DNA of 64,000 bases from Gelidibacter salicanalis. Its GTDB lineage: Bacteria; Bacteroidota; Bacteroidia; Flavobacteriales; Flavobacteriaceae. Of the stretch, positions 1 to 8,955 are shown piece after piece (positions within the stretch are counted from its first letter, which is position 1; every line of letters starts with the position of its first letter). Under the pieces are notes generated by a model. That model was not told the DNA's origin. It ran no database searches and worked only from the letters and a program-made list of their open reading frames with translations. Position numbers and translations under genes: made by a program. Location of the stretch: NCBI RefSeq assembly GCF_007997285.1, contig NZ_VORX01000007.1, forward strand, positions 116,790-180,789. Reading direction: 5' to 3'.

Positions 1-230
1 ATGGCATTTTCGTCAATTTTATTATATTTTGCGTAATGCTTTAACAGCATGGTCATACGCTTGTCAAATTCTTCCAACAAATCCTCATCACCGTAGGCTT
101 TAATTTTATTACCTCTTGCTACGATTTTAATTTTTGGGAAATATTTTTTAAGTAGTTCAATATTAACGTTATGGGGTCCAAAAAATTCTTTTGGCGCAAT
201 TTCTTCTAATTCTAATATAAGTTCATTCAA
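1..230 (-). CDS. PhoH family protein, N-terminal part (cut by window edge)
   Basis: The reverse strand encodes 76 codons beginning LNELILELEEIAPKEFFGPH and running off the window at position 1. This matches the N-terminal region of Bacteroidota PhoH-like ATPases; the P-loop NTPase domain would lie outside the window. No ATG is in frame, and an in-frame stop lies a few codons upstream of a TTG at 230-228, so TTG is the likely start. PhoH-like proteins are cytoplasmic NTPases linked to RNA metabolism, but their exact role in this phylum is unsettled. It is divergent from the SAM hydrolase gene. Family call is from N-terminal pattern only. Confidence 0.72.
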   Translation of the reverse strand, partial: MNELILELEEIAPKEFFGPHNVNIELLKKYFPKIKIVARGNKIKAYGDEDLLEEFDKRMTMLLKHYAKYNKIDENA

Positions 231-440
231 AAGCTGTCGGATTTAATAAATTAATCTCTTAAGTTTTATTAGTTTTGTGTGGACAAAAAAAGTCGCTCAA
301 ATTTCAGTCTACTATTCAAATCTAATTGAAAAATATACAAATGTTTGATTAAAACATAGAATAAATAGATTTTTTTTGAATTACGAATTAAAAGTATCAA
401 AACCGTTTAATCCAACCTAAAAAAGAACCCTCACAAGTAC

Positions 441-1274
441 ATGGCAATCATCACATTAACTACTGATTTTGGAGAAAAGGACCATTTTGTAGGGGCCATA
501 AAAGGATCCATTTATAGCGAGTTGGAAGATGTAAAGATTGTTGATATCTCTCACGCCATCTCGCCTTTCAATGTTTTGGAAGCTGCATATATTATACAAA
601 ACGCTTACAACAGTTTTCCTAAAGGCTCCATACACCTCATTGGAATTGATTCAGAACTAAATCCTGAAAACAAACATATAGCAGTTAAATTGAACGATCA
701 TTACTTTATCTGTGCCAATAATGGCATTATGAGTATGATTTGTAATGAAGTAACTCCTGAGAAAATTGTGGAAATCAACATTCACGATAAAATAGAGACT
801 AATTTTCCTGTTTTGGACGTTTTTGTCAGAGTCGCTTGTCATATTGCCCGTGGCGGCACCTTAGAAGTTGTAGGGAAGATCATTCCAGAAATTAAGCCAA
901 TCAAAAATTTGAATCCGTTTGTAAATGAAGACAAAACTCAAATTATTGGCAGCGTCATCTATATTGATAATTATGGGAATGTAGTGACGAACATTCGTCG
1001 TAAGTTTTTTGAACTGACCCAAAAAGGACGGTTCTTTGAAGTATCAGCGCGCAGTTATAAGTTTAAGGAAATTCACAAAAAATATAGCGATATTGTCAAT
1101 TATGACATGCCCGAAGAAGATCGGCAGGATGAAGGCCGCGGACTGGTGGTTTTCAATTCGTCCGATTATTTGGAAATCGCCATTTATAAAAGTGATTTAG
1201 CCACGGTGGGCAGCGCGTCGAGCCTTATGGGTCTGGAGATGCGGGACACGGTGACGGTGAATTTTTTGAAGTAG
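441..1274 (+). CDS. SAM hydroxide adenosyltransferase (SAM hydrolase) family protein, DUF62
   Basis: This 277-residue cytoplasmic protein starts with the family signature LTTDFGEKDHFVGAIKG (residues 6-22), continues with DISHAISPFNVLEAAY, and has CANNGIMS near residue 91 and the C-terminal-domain motif GSVIYIDNYGNVVTNI near residue 170. Family members split S-adenosylmethionine into adenosine and methionine using water; halogenase relatives use chloride or fluoride. Length is normal for the family. The usual central VDPGVG-type motif is replaced by IDSELNP, so the exact nucleophile is uncertain. It is followed by a heptamer repeat and then the ABM-domain gene; no operon promoter was identified. 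Confidence 0.85.
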   Translation: MAIITLTTDFGEKDHFVGAIKGSIYSELEDVKIVDISHAISPFNVLEAAYIIQNAYNSFPKGSIHLIGIDSELNPENKHIAVKLNDHYFICANNGIMSMICNEVTPEKIVEINIHDKIETNFPVLDVFVRVACHIARGGTLEVVGKIIPEIKPIKNLNPFVNEDKTQIIGSVIYIDNYGNVVTNIRRKFFELTQKGRFFEVSARSYKFKEIHKKYSDIVNYDMPEEDRQDEGRGLVVFNSSDYLEIAIYKSDLATVGSASSLMGLEMRDTVTVNFLK

Positions 1275-1335
1275 CCGGATTTGATTGATAATTGAGGATT
1301 GTTGATTTGTGATTGATGAATGACTGATTATTGAG

Positions 1336-1398
1336 GACTGAGGACTGAGGACTGAAAACTGAAAACTGAAGACTGAAAACTGCAAACTGAAGACTCAC
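1336..1398. repeat. Tandem heptamer repeat (R)ACTGAR
   Basis: Nine contiguous 7-bp units run GACTGAG, GACTGAG, GACTGAA, AACTGAA, AACTGAA, GACTGAA, AACTGCA, AACTGAA, GACTCAC. A more degenerate stretch of the same flavour (GATTGAT, GATTGTT, ATGACTGA) extends back to about 1279. It fills the gap between the SAM hydrolase stop and the ABM-domain gene. It encodes no supported protein; the reverse-strand reading frame through it is a low-complexity artefact. Confidence 0.85.
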
Positions 1399-1427
1399 TA
1401 TTTCAAACTTAATACTAAGAAAAAAAA

Positions 1428-1724
1428 ATGTTTATACGAATTGTGAAAATGAGTTTTGAACCTTCAAAAATTGAAGCGTTTTTAGAATATTTTGAAACTA
1501 AAAAAATGCTAATTAGAGGATTTGAAGGCTGTAATTTTTTAGAACTCTATAGAGACAAGCAGAACACCAACATTTTTTTCACCTATAGTTATTGGAATGC
1601 GGAATCGGATTTGGAAAACTACAGAAATTCTGATCTCTTTAAAAGTGTTTGGGCTACTACCAAGCAGTCTTTTAATGACAAACCAGAAGCGTGGAGCGTT
1701 GATAAAATAGTATCACTTAAATAA
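1428..1724 (+). CDS. Antibiotic biosynthesis monooxygenase (ABM) fold protein
   Basis: A 98-residue single-domain protein beginning MFIRIVKMSFEPSKIEAFLE, with the ferredoxin-like ABM pattern: first strand, helix, GFEGCNFLELYRD, then FFTYSYWNAESDLENYRNSDLFKSVW. Such proteins are small dimeric enzymes or ligand-binding proteins; relatives include YgiN-like quinol monooxygenases and haem-degrading enzymes. No substrate can be read from the sequence. It lies 16 bp upstream of gldF, so it is probably co-transcribed with the gliding genes, although no functional link is known. Confidence 0.75.
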   Translation: MFIRIVKMSFEPSKIEAFLEYFETKKMLIRGFEGCNFLELYRDKQNTNIFFTYSYWNAESDLENYRNSDLFKSVWATTKQSFNDKPEAWSVDKIVSLK

Positions 1725-1740
1725 TTTACAACAGATATAC

Positions 1741-2451
1741 ATGTTTGCAATACTTAAAAAAGAAATCAATTCCTTCTTTGCGTCTCCAATAGGCTACTTG
1801 GTCATCGGGTTATTTTTGGTACTTAATGGTCTCTTTTTATGGCTTTTTAAAGGTGATTTTAACATCTTAGAAAGTGGCTTTGCTGAATTAACTCCGTTTT
1901 TTCTTTTAGCGCCTTGGATCTTAGTCTTTCTGGTGCCTGCCGTTACCATGCGCAGCTTTTCTGATGAAAAAAAGCAAGGCACCTTAGAGCTGTTGGTAAC
2001 CAAACCACTCTCCCATTTAGAAATTGTATTAGGAAAATATATGGGCGCATTGGTGTTGATTATTTTTGCCTTACTGCCCACCTTACTGTATATCCTTGCG
2101 CTCGACAATTTAAAAATGCCTGCAAATGATTTAGATTACGGGAGCATCATGGGTTCTTACCTTGGTCTGTTCTTCTTAGTGGCGGCTTATACTGCCATCG
2201 GGCTATTCGCTTCTACCCTTTCAGACAACCAAATAGTGGCTTTTTTAAGTGCCGTATTTCTCTGCTTTTTCTTTTACTTCGGGTTTGAAGGATTGTCCAA
2301 TTTAAGCGCTTGGCCTTTAGAAACCTTAGGAATGGAAGCCCATTATAACAGTATCAGCCGAGGCGTTTTAGATACTAGAGATCTTCTTTTCTTTGTTAGC
2401 ATTTCCGTCTTTTTTATTGCTTTGACCCAATTCAACATCCAAAAAAAATAA
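1741..2451 (+). CDS. gldF: Gliding motility ABC transporter permease GldF
   Basis: 236 residues with six hydrophobic segments, beginning MFAILKKEINSFFASPIGYL, which is typical of ABC-2-type permeases. The cytoplasmic motif RSFSDEKKQGTLELLVTKPLS (about residues 70-90) is the coupling-region signature. GldF, GldG and the ATPase GldA form an ABC complex needed for gliding and linked to the type IX secretion/gliding machinery in Flavobacterium. Here gldF is followed after 1 bp by a small membrane gene and then gldG; gldA is not in the window. Identification rests on the family pattern and the gldF-gldG pairing. Confidence 0.9.
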   Translation: MFAILKKEINSFFASPIGYLVIGLFLVLNGLFLWLFKGDFNILESGFAELTPFFLLAPWILVFLVPAVTMRSFSDEKKQGTLELLVTKPLSHLEIVLGKYMGALVLIIFALLPTLLYILALDNLKMPANDLDYGSIMGSYLGLFFLVAAYTAIGLFASTLSDNQIVAFLSAVFLCFFFYFGFEGLSNLSAWPLETLGMEAHYNSISRGVLDTRDLLFFVSISVFFIALTQFNIQKK

Positions 2452-2452
2452 T

Positions 2453-2947
2453 ATGATCATCACGCCATTCCTTGTTGTCCTTTTAATTATTGTATTTGTT
2501 CTGACCTATATGTTTGTGAATACAATTGATAAGCGCCAATGGATCACCATTCCGTTGAGCCTCATTTTAACGCCGTTCATTTATTTTTACGCGTTTTATC
2601 CGTTGATTAATATTTTTAGCAGCTATCATCACGAAAAATATTTCGATTCAGAAGTTTGGCATAAAAACCCGTCTTTTCGTTATGAAATGTACGATAATAT
2701 CACTGATACCGATACTTTAGTTGGCGTTTCTAAGCCACAGATTAAAGAACTTTTAGGAACCTATGAGTGGCTAACTTGGGATGACGCCAAAAAAGGACAT
2801 GATGAAAACCGATGGAATTACGGTCTTGGAATTTTACCTGGTGCCTTTAATAGCAAATCTGAAGCGATGGAAGTGGTATTTACTAATGACACCGTCAGCC
2901 AAATAAACACCTATAAAATTACCCTCAAAGTAGATGCTAAAAAATAA
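2453..2947 (+). CDS. Small membrane protein between gldF and gldG
   Basis: 164 residues with two hydrophobic helices at about residues 3-24 and 34-56, then a soluble C-terminal part containing PQIKELLGTYEWLTWDDAKKG. I do not recognise a named family. It starts 1 bp after gldF stops and its last 14 bases overlap the start of gldG, so translation of the three genes is probably coupled. The soluble part would lie outside the cytoplasmic membrane if the two helices form a hairpin with both ends on the same side. A role as an accessory subunit of the GldFG transporter is inference from position only. Confidence 0.75.
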   Translation: MIITPFLVVLLIIVFVLTYMFVNTIDKRQWITIPLSLILTPFIYFYAFYPLINIFSSYHHEKYFDSEVWHKNPSFRYEMYDNITDTDTLVGVSKPQIKELLGTYEWLTWDDAKKGHDENRWNYGLGILPGAFNSKSEAMEVVFTNDTVSQINTYKITLKVDAKK

Positions 2948-4604
2948 ATCAAATCTGATTAAAATTGTTGTTTTCTTTGTGGCGCTTCTCGCTCTTAATT
3001 GGCTAGGCACAAAGGTGTATCAACGTTTTGACCTCACCCAAAACAAGAGATACACGTTATCTCAGTCCGCTTTGGCTACGGTAGACGGGGTAAAGTCACC
3101 CATAATTGTCGATGTGTTTTTGGAAGGGAATTTCCCATCTGAATTTAGACGCTTAAGGAATGAAACGAAGCAATTGTTAGCCGAGTTTGCCTTAAACAAC
3201 GATCAGATTATTGTGAATTTCATCAATCCGCTAGAAGATGAGCAATCGCGTGATGCCAATATTGAGCAGTTGGTGCAACGCGGATTGGCACCTTTGCAAC
3301 TCAGCGTGAATAGTAATGGCAAAACTTCACAAGAATTGATTTTTCCGTGGGCTTTGGCGAGCTATAATGACCAAACTGTAAAAATTCCGCTGATTAAGAA
3401 TCAGATAGGCGCTTCACAACAAGAACTGGTTACCAATTCCGTTCAACATTTAGAATATGCCTTTGCGGAAGGCTTTCAAAAATTGGTAACCCCAAAGAGT
3501 AAAAAGATCGCTATCTTAAAAGGGAATGGTCAATTAGGCGACGCGTATATCGCCGATTTTCTCCAAACTATAAAAGAGCATTACTTTCTGGCGCCGTTTA
3601 CTTTAGACAGTGTTGCTACGAATGCAGAAGGCACGTTACATAAATTGAAGGCATTTGATTTGATCATATCTGCAAAACCAACCCAAGCCTTTACAGAAGA
3701 GGAAAAATTGGTTTTGGACCAGTACACCATGAACGGTGGCAAAAGTTTATGGCTTACGGAAAGTATCCTAATGGATAAAGACAGCCTGTACAATGAAGAA
3801 GGTCGTGGTATTGCCATGAGAAATGAGCTCAATTTAAATGACTTCTTCTTCTCCTATGGCGTGCGTATCAATCCAGTTATTGTGAACGACCTGTACTCCG
3901 CTCCTATCACTATTGCTATGGGCGAAGGCAGCAATGCGCAATTTCAACCTTTAAAATGGCCCTATTCGCCATTAGCAGCTGGCAATCCGAAACACCCTAT
4001 TACAAGCAATTTAAATTTGGTGAAATTTGACTTTGCGAGCCAATTGGACACTTTAAAGAGTAGTACCAAAAAAACGATCCTTTTACAAAGTTCTAAATTG
4101 ACAAAACTGGAAGGGGTGCCCAAGGAAATTTCTTTAGAAATTGTCACTCAAGATCAAGACCCTGCCTCCTTTACCAAAGGCCCGCAAACCTTGGCGGTGT
4201 TGTTGGAAGGCCAATTTACATCGGCTTACGAAAATCGGATCAAACCTTTTAAAATGGCAGCGCACAAAGACAGCAGCCCCCAGACCAAAATGATTGTAAT
4301 TGCAGATGGTGATGTAATTAAAAATGACGTTATCAAAAACAAACCTCAAGAATTAGGTTTTGACCGTTGGACGGGTCAAAGTTTTGGCAACAAAGAGTTT
4401 TTAGTCAATGCCGTAAATTATCTTTTAAACGATGACGGATTGTTGGATGTCCGCACCAAAGATATCAAAATCGCCTTTTTAGATGCGGAAGCAACAGCAG
4501 ACCATAAAACGCAATGGCAATTGATTACAATCGCACTACCTTTAGTGCTTCTGGCTATTTTTGGAGTCGTCTTCAACTATATCCGACGTAAGAAATACGC
4601 TTAG
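2934..4604 (+). CDS. gldG: Gliding motility-associated ABC transporter substrate-binding protein GldG
   Basis: 556 residues. A single N-terminal membrane helix (residues 9-25) is followed by YQRFDLTQNKRYTLS, the hallmark of the GldG/ABC-type auxiliary domain, then a long soluble region including FAEGFQKLVTPKSKKIAILKGNGQ, and a C-terminal helix (about 528-548) before RRKKYA. GldG partners GldF; both are required for gliding in Flavobacterium johnsoniae. The ATG at 2934 lies inside the previous gene, overlapping by 14 bp. The length is normal and the reading frame is intact. Confidence 0.92.
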   Translation: MLKNKSNLIKIVVFFVALLALNWLGTKVYQRFDLTQNKRYTLSQSALATVDGVKSPIIVDVFLEGNFPSEFRRLRNETKQLLAEFALNNDQIIVNFINPLEDEQSRDANIEQLVQRGLAPLQLSVNSNGKTSQELIFPWALASYNDQTVKIPLIKNQIGASQQELVTNSVQHLEYAFAEGFQKLVTPKSKKIAILKGNGQLGDAYIADFLQTIKEHYFLAPFTLDSVATNAEGTLHKLKAFDLIISAKPTQAFTEEEKLVLDQYTMNGGKSLWLTESILMDKDSLYNEEGRGIAMRNELNLNDFFFSYGVRINPVIVNDLYSAPITIAMGEGSNAQFQPLKWPYSPLAAGNPKHPITSNLNLVKFDFASQLDTLKSSTKKTILLQSSKLTKLEGVPKEISLEIVTQDQDPASFTKGPQTLAVLLEGQFTSAYENRIKPFKMAAHKDSSPQTKMIVIADGDVIKNDVIKNKPQELGFDRWTGQSFGNKEFLVNAVNYLLNDDGLLDVRTKDIKIAFLDAEATADHKTQWQLITIALPLVLLAIFGVVFNYIRRKKYA

Positions 4605-4791
4605 TATTACATCTTGTTAAGCTGTCGAATATTAGTGAATGGACCTGATTAGTTTTAAAAATGAAGTCCGAATATTTACTGTTTTTATTGCCAATAATTG
4701 CTTCAAAAAAATGCCATTAAAGGGCCAAACATATGCACAAACTGTTAATAAAATTGTATAAGTTAGCCCTACGAGTATCAGTTTAAACAAA

Positions 4792-4799
4792 TATATTTG
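4792..4799 (+). promoter_or_regulatory. Probable dnaN promoter, -7 box TATATTTG
   Basis: TATATTTG matches the Bacteroidota primary sigma -7 consensus TAnnTTTG and lies 37 bp before the dnaN start codon, giving an untranslated leader of about 30 nt. A good TTTG -33 element at the usual 19-21 bp spacing was not seen, so the match is partial. Confidence 0.42.
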
Positions 4800-4836
4800 C
4801 TTTGTCTAATATCTAACATACAAAATAAACACATAC

Positions 4837-5955
4837 ATGAAGTTTATCGTATCAAGTACCTATTTACTCAAACAATTGCAAGTGTTGGGAGGGGTCATCA
4901 ACAACTCAAACACCTTACCTATCTTGGATAATTTCCTGTTTGAATTGAATGATTCAAAACTCACCGTTTCTGCAAGTGATTTAGAGACCACAATGTCTTC
5001 AATAATTGATGTTGAAAGTACAAGTGTTGGAAGCATCGCCTTGCCGGCACGTTTGTTATTGGACACTCTTAAAACGTTTCCAGAGCAACCACTAACCTTT
5101 GTGGTTGAAGATAATAATACTGTTGAAATCAGCTCTAACCACGGTAAATATGCCTTGGCTTATGTAGATGGCAACGAATTTCCTAAAGCAGTCGCGTTAG
5201 AAGATCCTAGTACTACTATGGTCATGGGTGATATTTTAGCGACAGCAATCAGTAAAACCATTTTTGCTGCAGGTAATGACGATTTACGTCCGGTGATGAG
5301 TGGCGTCTTTTTTCAATTCTCTACAGAAGGATTAACCTTTGTGGCAACAGATGCTCATAAATTGGTAAAATATACGCGTGAGGACGTTACCGCTAATCAG
5401 GTAGCCGAGTTCATCATGCCTAAAAAACCTTTAAATTTATTAAAGGGAATATTAGCAGGAAATGATGATGCGGTGACTATTGAATATAACGATTCCAATG
5501 CGAAATTCACGTTTGAAAACTCGGTATTGGTGTGTCGCCTTATTGACGGAAAATATCCTAACTACGAGGCGGTAATTCCTAAGGAGAATCCTAATAAATT
5601 GACCATTGACAGAAATCAATTTTTGAATTCTGTTAAGCGTGTGAGTATTTTCTCCAATAAAACCACACATCAGATCCGTTTAAAAATTGCGGGTGCTGAA
5701 TTAAATATTTCTGCAGAAGATATTGATTACAGCAATAAGGCAGAAGAACGTCTCACTTGCGATTACCAAGGTGACGACATGCAAATTGGCTTCAATTCGC
5801 GCTTCTTAACAGAAATGTTGAACAATCTTGGTGCTAGTGAAGTACAATTAGAAATGAGTTTACCAAACCGCGCTGGAATTTTGACTCCTATTGATGGTTT
5901 AGATGAAGGTGAGCGCGTAACTATGCTAGTAATGCCAGTAATGTTAAATAATTAG
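4837..5955 (+). CDS. dnaN: DNA polymerase III subunit beta (sliding clamp)
   Basis: 372 residues forming the three-domain clamp. It begins MKFIVSSTYLLKQLQVLGGV, has FNSRFLTEMLNNL in domain III, and ends MLVMPVMLNN, the usual C-terminus near the hydrophobic cleft that binds polymerase and other clamp-binding peptides. The clamp is a ring-shaped homodimer that tethers polymerase III to DNA. It is monocistronic: a -7 box lies upstream and a strong intrinsic terminator begins 20 bp after the stop. As is common in this phylum, dnaA is not adjacent, so the gene does not mark an origin here. Confidence 0.97.
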   Translation: MKFIVSSTYLLKQLQVLGGVINNSNTLPILDNFLFELNDSKLTVSASDLETTMSSIIDVESTSVGSIALPARLLLDTLKTFPEQPLTFVVEDNNTVEISSNHGKYALAYVDGNEFPKAVALEDPSTTMVMGDILATAISKTIFAAGNDDLRPVMSGVFFQFSTEGLTFVATDAHKLVKYTREDVTANQVAEFIMPKKPLNLLKGILAGNDDAVTIEYNDSNAKFTFENSVLVCRLIDGKYPNYEAVIPKENPNKLTIDRNQFLNSVKRVSIFSNKTTHQIRLKIAGAELNISAEDIDYSNKAEERLTCDYQGDDMQIGFNSRFLTEMLNNLGASEVQLEMSLPNRAGILTPIDGLDEGERVTMLVMPVMLNN

Positions 5956-5974
5956 AACCACCTTATTTTATATA

Positions 5975-6007
5975 AAAAACGCCTACTCCAATACAGTAGG
6001 CGTTTTT
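5975..6007 (+). terminator. Intrinsic terminator after dnaN
   Basis: A perfect 13-bp stem, AAAAACGCCTACT paired with AGTAGGCGTTTTT, encloses a 7-nt loop (CCAATAC) and ends in a T run. It is 20 bp beyond the dnaN stop. The rest of the gap to 6256 shows no gene or repeat that I can support. Confidence 0.92.
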
Positions 6008-6256
6008 GCTTTATTTAATGATTGTTAATCATTGTTGTCCGATAAAGAATCAAGACCGCTGCGCTGTTAGAATAAAGAATTAAGACTTGTTTGCAACTAA
6101 CTGACAAACAACGATCATTTAAATTAAAATCGCACATTCCCTCTCGGTAGAAACAGTTTCTAAAATGCAAGGTCTCATTTCGGAAATCTTCTAATCTCCC
6201 TTGCTTTAAATGAGTTTGTTAATTTATTATTTATTTTTATCCGACACTAATGATTG

Positions 6257-6595
6257 TTAATTAATAAAATTAAAAGATAAAGGGTATTTTGTTGGTTCGC
6301 CATTGCTCGCTTTAATGGCATTTAAAATAGGAAATACAATGGAAAAAAGTCCCAAAACTAGAAAGCCGATGAGTCCTATTCCACAAAATAAGATTAGCGG
6401 AACGCAAATAATACAATAGATGATTAAGCTCAATTGAAAATTGATAATCTGCTTTCCGTGTGCGTCCATCTCGTAGACTTTTTCTTTTTGGGTGAGCCAA
6501 ATAATTAAGGGCAGAATTAAACTTCCAAACCCAGCAACAAGGGTTACCAATTGACTTAAATGCGTAATAACGAGTAATTGTCGGTCTTCTCTCAT
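6257..6595 (-). CDS. DUF4870 domain membrane protein
   Basis: 112 residues with three hydrophobic helices (about 10-33, 52-72 and 74-92). The linker motif KEKVYEMDAHGKQIINFQLS (about residues 37-56) is characteristic of DUF4870/Tic20-like small integral membrane proteins. The biochemical function is unknown. A second reading frame inside the gene is a shadow. The gene stands alone between the dnaN terminator and the TonB-dependent receptor, and the TBDT operon transcribes toward it with a 65-bp gap. Confidence 0.82.
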   Translation of the reverse strand: MREDRQLLVITHLSQLVTLVAGFGSLILPLIIWLTQKEKVYEMDAHGKQIINFQLSLIIYCIICVPLILFCGIGLIGFLVLGLFSIVFPILNAIKASNGEPTKYPLSFNFIN

Positions 6596-6660
6596 GGTGA
6601 TTATTTTTTGATGATTGATGTGCCTATATGACGTACAACCCTCAAAAAAGTTACAATACC

Positions 6661-8949
6661 TTAAAAGTGATAGTTCAATGTAAAGCCACCGTAATAGTTT
6701 CTTGGATTTCCTGGGTAATAATAGCGCGGTTCAGAATTGTTAAATCCTGTAGCATTAATGAGAATTGAAGATGCGTATGCCGTATCAGCCAAGTTATTAA
6801 CACCAAAATTCACTTTGTAATTCAATGACTTTACTAATCTACCCGTATAATGCAGCTTTAAATTCAATACACTGTAGGCGTCACTAAACAGACTATTGGC
6901 ATCGTTCATTGGCATTTCTCCTACATATAAATGGTTTACAAACAAGGCCAGTTGCTGCAGTTTAAAAGCGATTCCGGAAGCTACTGTTATATTCGGAACG
7001 CCCGTGAGCGCTTTACCTGAATAGTCGACATCTTCGTTTATAAATTCTTTAAACTCGTGCCAGTTAAAGGCCGCATTGACAAATGGCGACACGCTAAAGT
7101 CTTTTGACACTGAAAAGTTGACATCGGTTGACACTTCCAAACCTTGGTGTAAAGTCCGTCCTGCATTTCTTCCAATATATTGATCGTCTCCTACGCATTG
7201 GGCTACCAATAAATCCTTGATATCTAAAATATAATAAGAGGCTAAGACGTGTAAACGGCGGTTAAAAAAGTAGGCTTCCGTACCCAATTCATAATTAAAG
7301 CCTTTTTCGGGAGCTATTTCAGGATTGACCAGGCCTTCCGGAGTTAAAGTCTCTTCTAAACTCGGATAATTAAAGCCATAACTCACATTCGCAAAGAGTT
7401 GTTGCTGCGGGATAAACTGATAGGAGAGATTGATATTGGGGGCCACAATGGGATCAAAACTTCTAGAAGCAGTGGTATTGGTATCGGATAAATTGAAGGT
7501 GTCTTTATAATCGTAGGTGGCTTTATTGTAATTCACTCCAAACTGAATATTCAATTTTTCTACTACGGGCAAGGTCAAGCTAGAAAATAAATTGATCTTT
7601 TTCCTCTGCTCTTCGTTTTTATTCAATAGGTCACCTTCCAAACTGCCATTTCCATTGTTGCTGGCGTACAGATTCTCAATGGTGCTCCATTGATAGTCAT
7701 CTTTAAAAAGTTCAGTACCAAAATCCCAAGTTGCTGGTCGTCCTAAAAATTTAAACGTGTTTGTAAAAACAGAGCGCAACCCAACACCCTCAGTAGTCTC
7801 ATCTAGAATATTAAAAGGTCTAGGCTCATAATGATCTGTATAGGTATAAAATATGCTTGTGGTGTTTTCAAAAGAGTTAGAGAATTTATGCTGGAGACTC
7901 AATCCGGCTAAATTTTGTTTGTCTGCTTCATAACCTTGAGCTTTAGACCAAGTAAAAGCTGCTTTCGATGGGTTTTCCATGAAATCAGTCTTTCCAATGG
8001 AACTCGGAATTTGTGCTTCATAATTGGTATGATTAAGCACGATAGACAATTGAGTTTTGTCGTTTATTTTATAACTGGAATTTACAAAATAGGAGTTTTT
8101 ATTATATTGACTGTTATCGCGATAGCCATCTAACTCTAAGTGATCATAGGCTACATGCAGGGTGATGTTTTTATCAGAATAGTCAGCTGACATGCTGTTT
8201 TTAAACAGTCCGTAAGAGCCTACTGTAATGCTGTTTTTAACCGAAAGTCCTTGCGTTTTGGCATTTTTGGAATTCAACAATATCGTTCCGCCCAAATTGG
8301 TGCCGTACAAAGTTGCTTTTGGACCTTTGATAACTTCAACAGATTGTAAATCTTCAGCGTCATAAATATCAAAAGCGGTTTCGCCCACCCCATTGGTAAT
8401 GGGAATCCCATTAAAATAGGCCTTAATTTTATTGGTGCCGTAGAGTGTCCGCGACCCCACGCCCCTTATGGTAATTCGATTGGTGTTAATGGCGCCGCTT
8501 TGTATATAAACGCCGGCAGTTTGATTTATGGCATCTACCAGCGCCACCGGACTTTGCTGATCTATGGCTGCATTCGTAATAAATTGCGTTGGAATAATGA
8601 CCTCACTCTTGGTTTCTGAAGGCGCCATGACCACCACAGTACTGAGTTCTTCGGTCGGAATTAACTGTTTGAGAAAAAAGGTTTGCTCAAGTTCAGTAAA
8701 CTGAAAGGTTTCGGTTTGATATTTAGGATGCTCCAAACGAATCTGTAACGGCAGACGCAACTCCGTTGGTATATAAAACACACCTTCACTATTGGTTTTT
8801 GAAATTATCTGATTTTCATAAATAACAACCACCTCTGGGATGGGACCCTGTCGTTCAGATACGACGACGCCCCTTAATTGTTGTGCTTGTAATACATTAA
8901 AAAAAACGGTTATGAAGAACATAACCGCTTGTAGCTTAAAAAATTTCAT
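6661..8949 (-). CDS. TonB-dependent outer-membrane receptor, candidate PQQ receptor
   Basis: 762 residues: signal peptide (1-22), a carboxypeptidase-regulatory-like domain (about 24-105), a plug with IRGVGSRTLYGTNKIKAYFN and VEVIKGPKATLYGTNLGGTI, then a 22-strand-type barrel ending in LNYHF with a terminal Phe. At about 760 residues it is far shorter than SusC proteins and no SusD follows. It starts 6 bp after the stop of a PQQ-type sugar dehydrogenase gene, so the two form one unit. Plug, GYRD region and C-terminal RYYYPGNPRNYYGGF resemble, as I remember them, the corresponding parts of E. coli YncD/PqqU, a PQQ transporter. Substrate assignment is inference; siderophore or other cofactor uptake is possible. 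Confidence 0.88.
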   Translation of the reverse strand: MKFFKLQAVMFFITVFFNVLQAQQLRGVVVSERQGPIPEVVVIYENQIISKTNSEGVFYIPTELRLPLQIRLEHPKYQTETFQFTELEQTFFLKQLIPTEELSTVVVMAPSETKSEVIIPTQFITNAAIDQQSPVALVDAINQTAGVYIQSGAINTNRITIRGVGSRTLYGTNKIKAYFNGIPITNGVGETAFDIYDAEDLQSVEVIKGPKATLYGTNLGGTILLNSKNAKTQGLSVKNSITVGSYGLFKNSMSADYSDKNITLHVAYDHLELDGYRDNSQYNKNSYFVNSSYKINDKTQLSIVLNHTNYEAQIPSSIGKTDFMENPSKAAFTWSKAQGYEADKQNLAGLSLQHKFSNSFENTTSIFYTYTDHYEPRPFNILDETTEGVGLRSVFTNTFKFLGRPATWDFGTELFKDDYQWSTIENLYASNNGNGSLEGDLLNKNEEQRKKINLFSSLTLPVVEKLNIQFGVNYNKATYDYKDTFNLSDTNTTASRSFDPIVAPNINLSYQFIPQQQLFANVSYGFNYPSLEETLTPEGLVNPEIAPEKGFNYELGTEAYFFNRRLHVLASYYILDIKDLLVAQCVGDDQYIGRNAGRTLHQGLEVSTDVNFSVSKDFSVSPFVNAAFNWHEFKEFINEDVDYSGKALTGVPNITVASGIAFKLQQLALFVNHLYVGEMPMNDANSLFSDAYSVLNLKLHYTGRLVKSLNYKVNFGVNNLADTAYASSILINATGFNNSEPRYYYPGNPRNYYGGFTLNYHF

Positions 8950-8955
8950 CTTTTT

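Noticed and set aside
1197..1385. Minus-strand 62-codon frame rich in Ser and Phe
   Set aside because: It is the translation of the heptamer repeat and the antisense end of the SAM hydrolase gene.
1279..1398. CRISPR array
   Set aside because: Units are 7 bp, contiguous and without spacers; no cas gene is nearby.
4605..4836. Chromosomal origin next to dnaN
   Set aside because: No dnaA gene and no cluster of DnaA boxes; dnaN is commonly away from the origin in this phylum.
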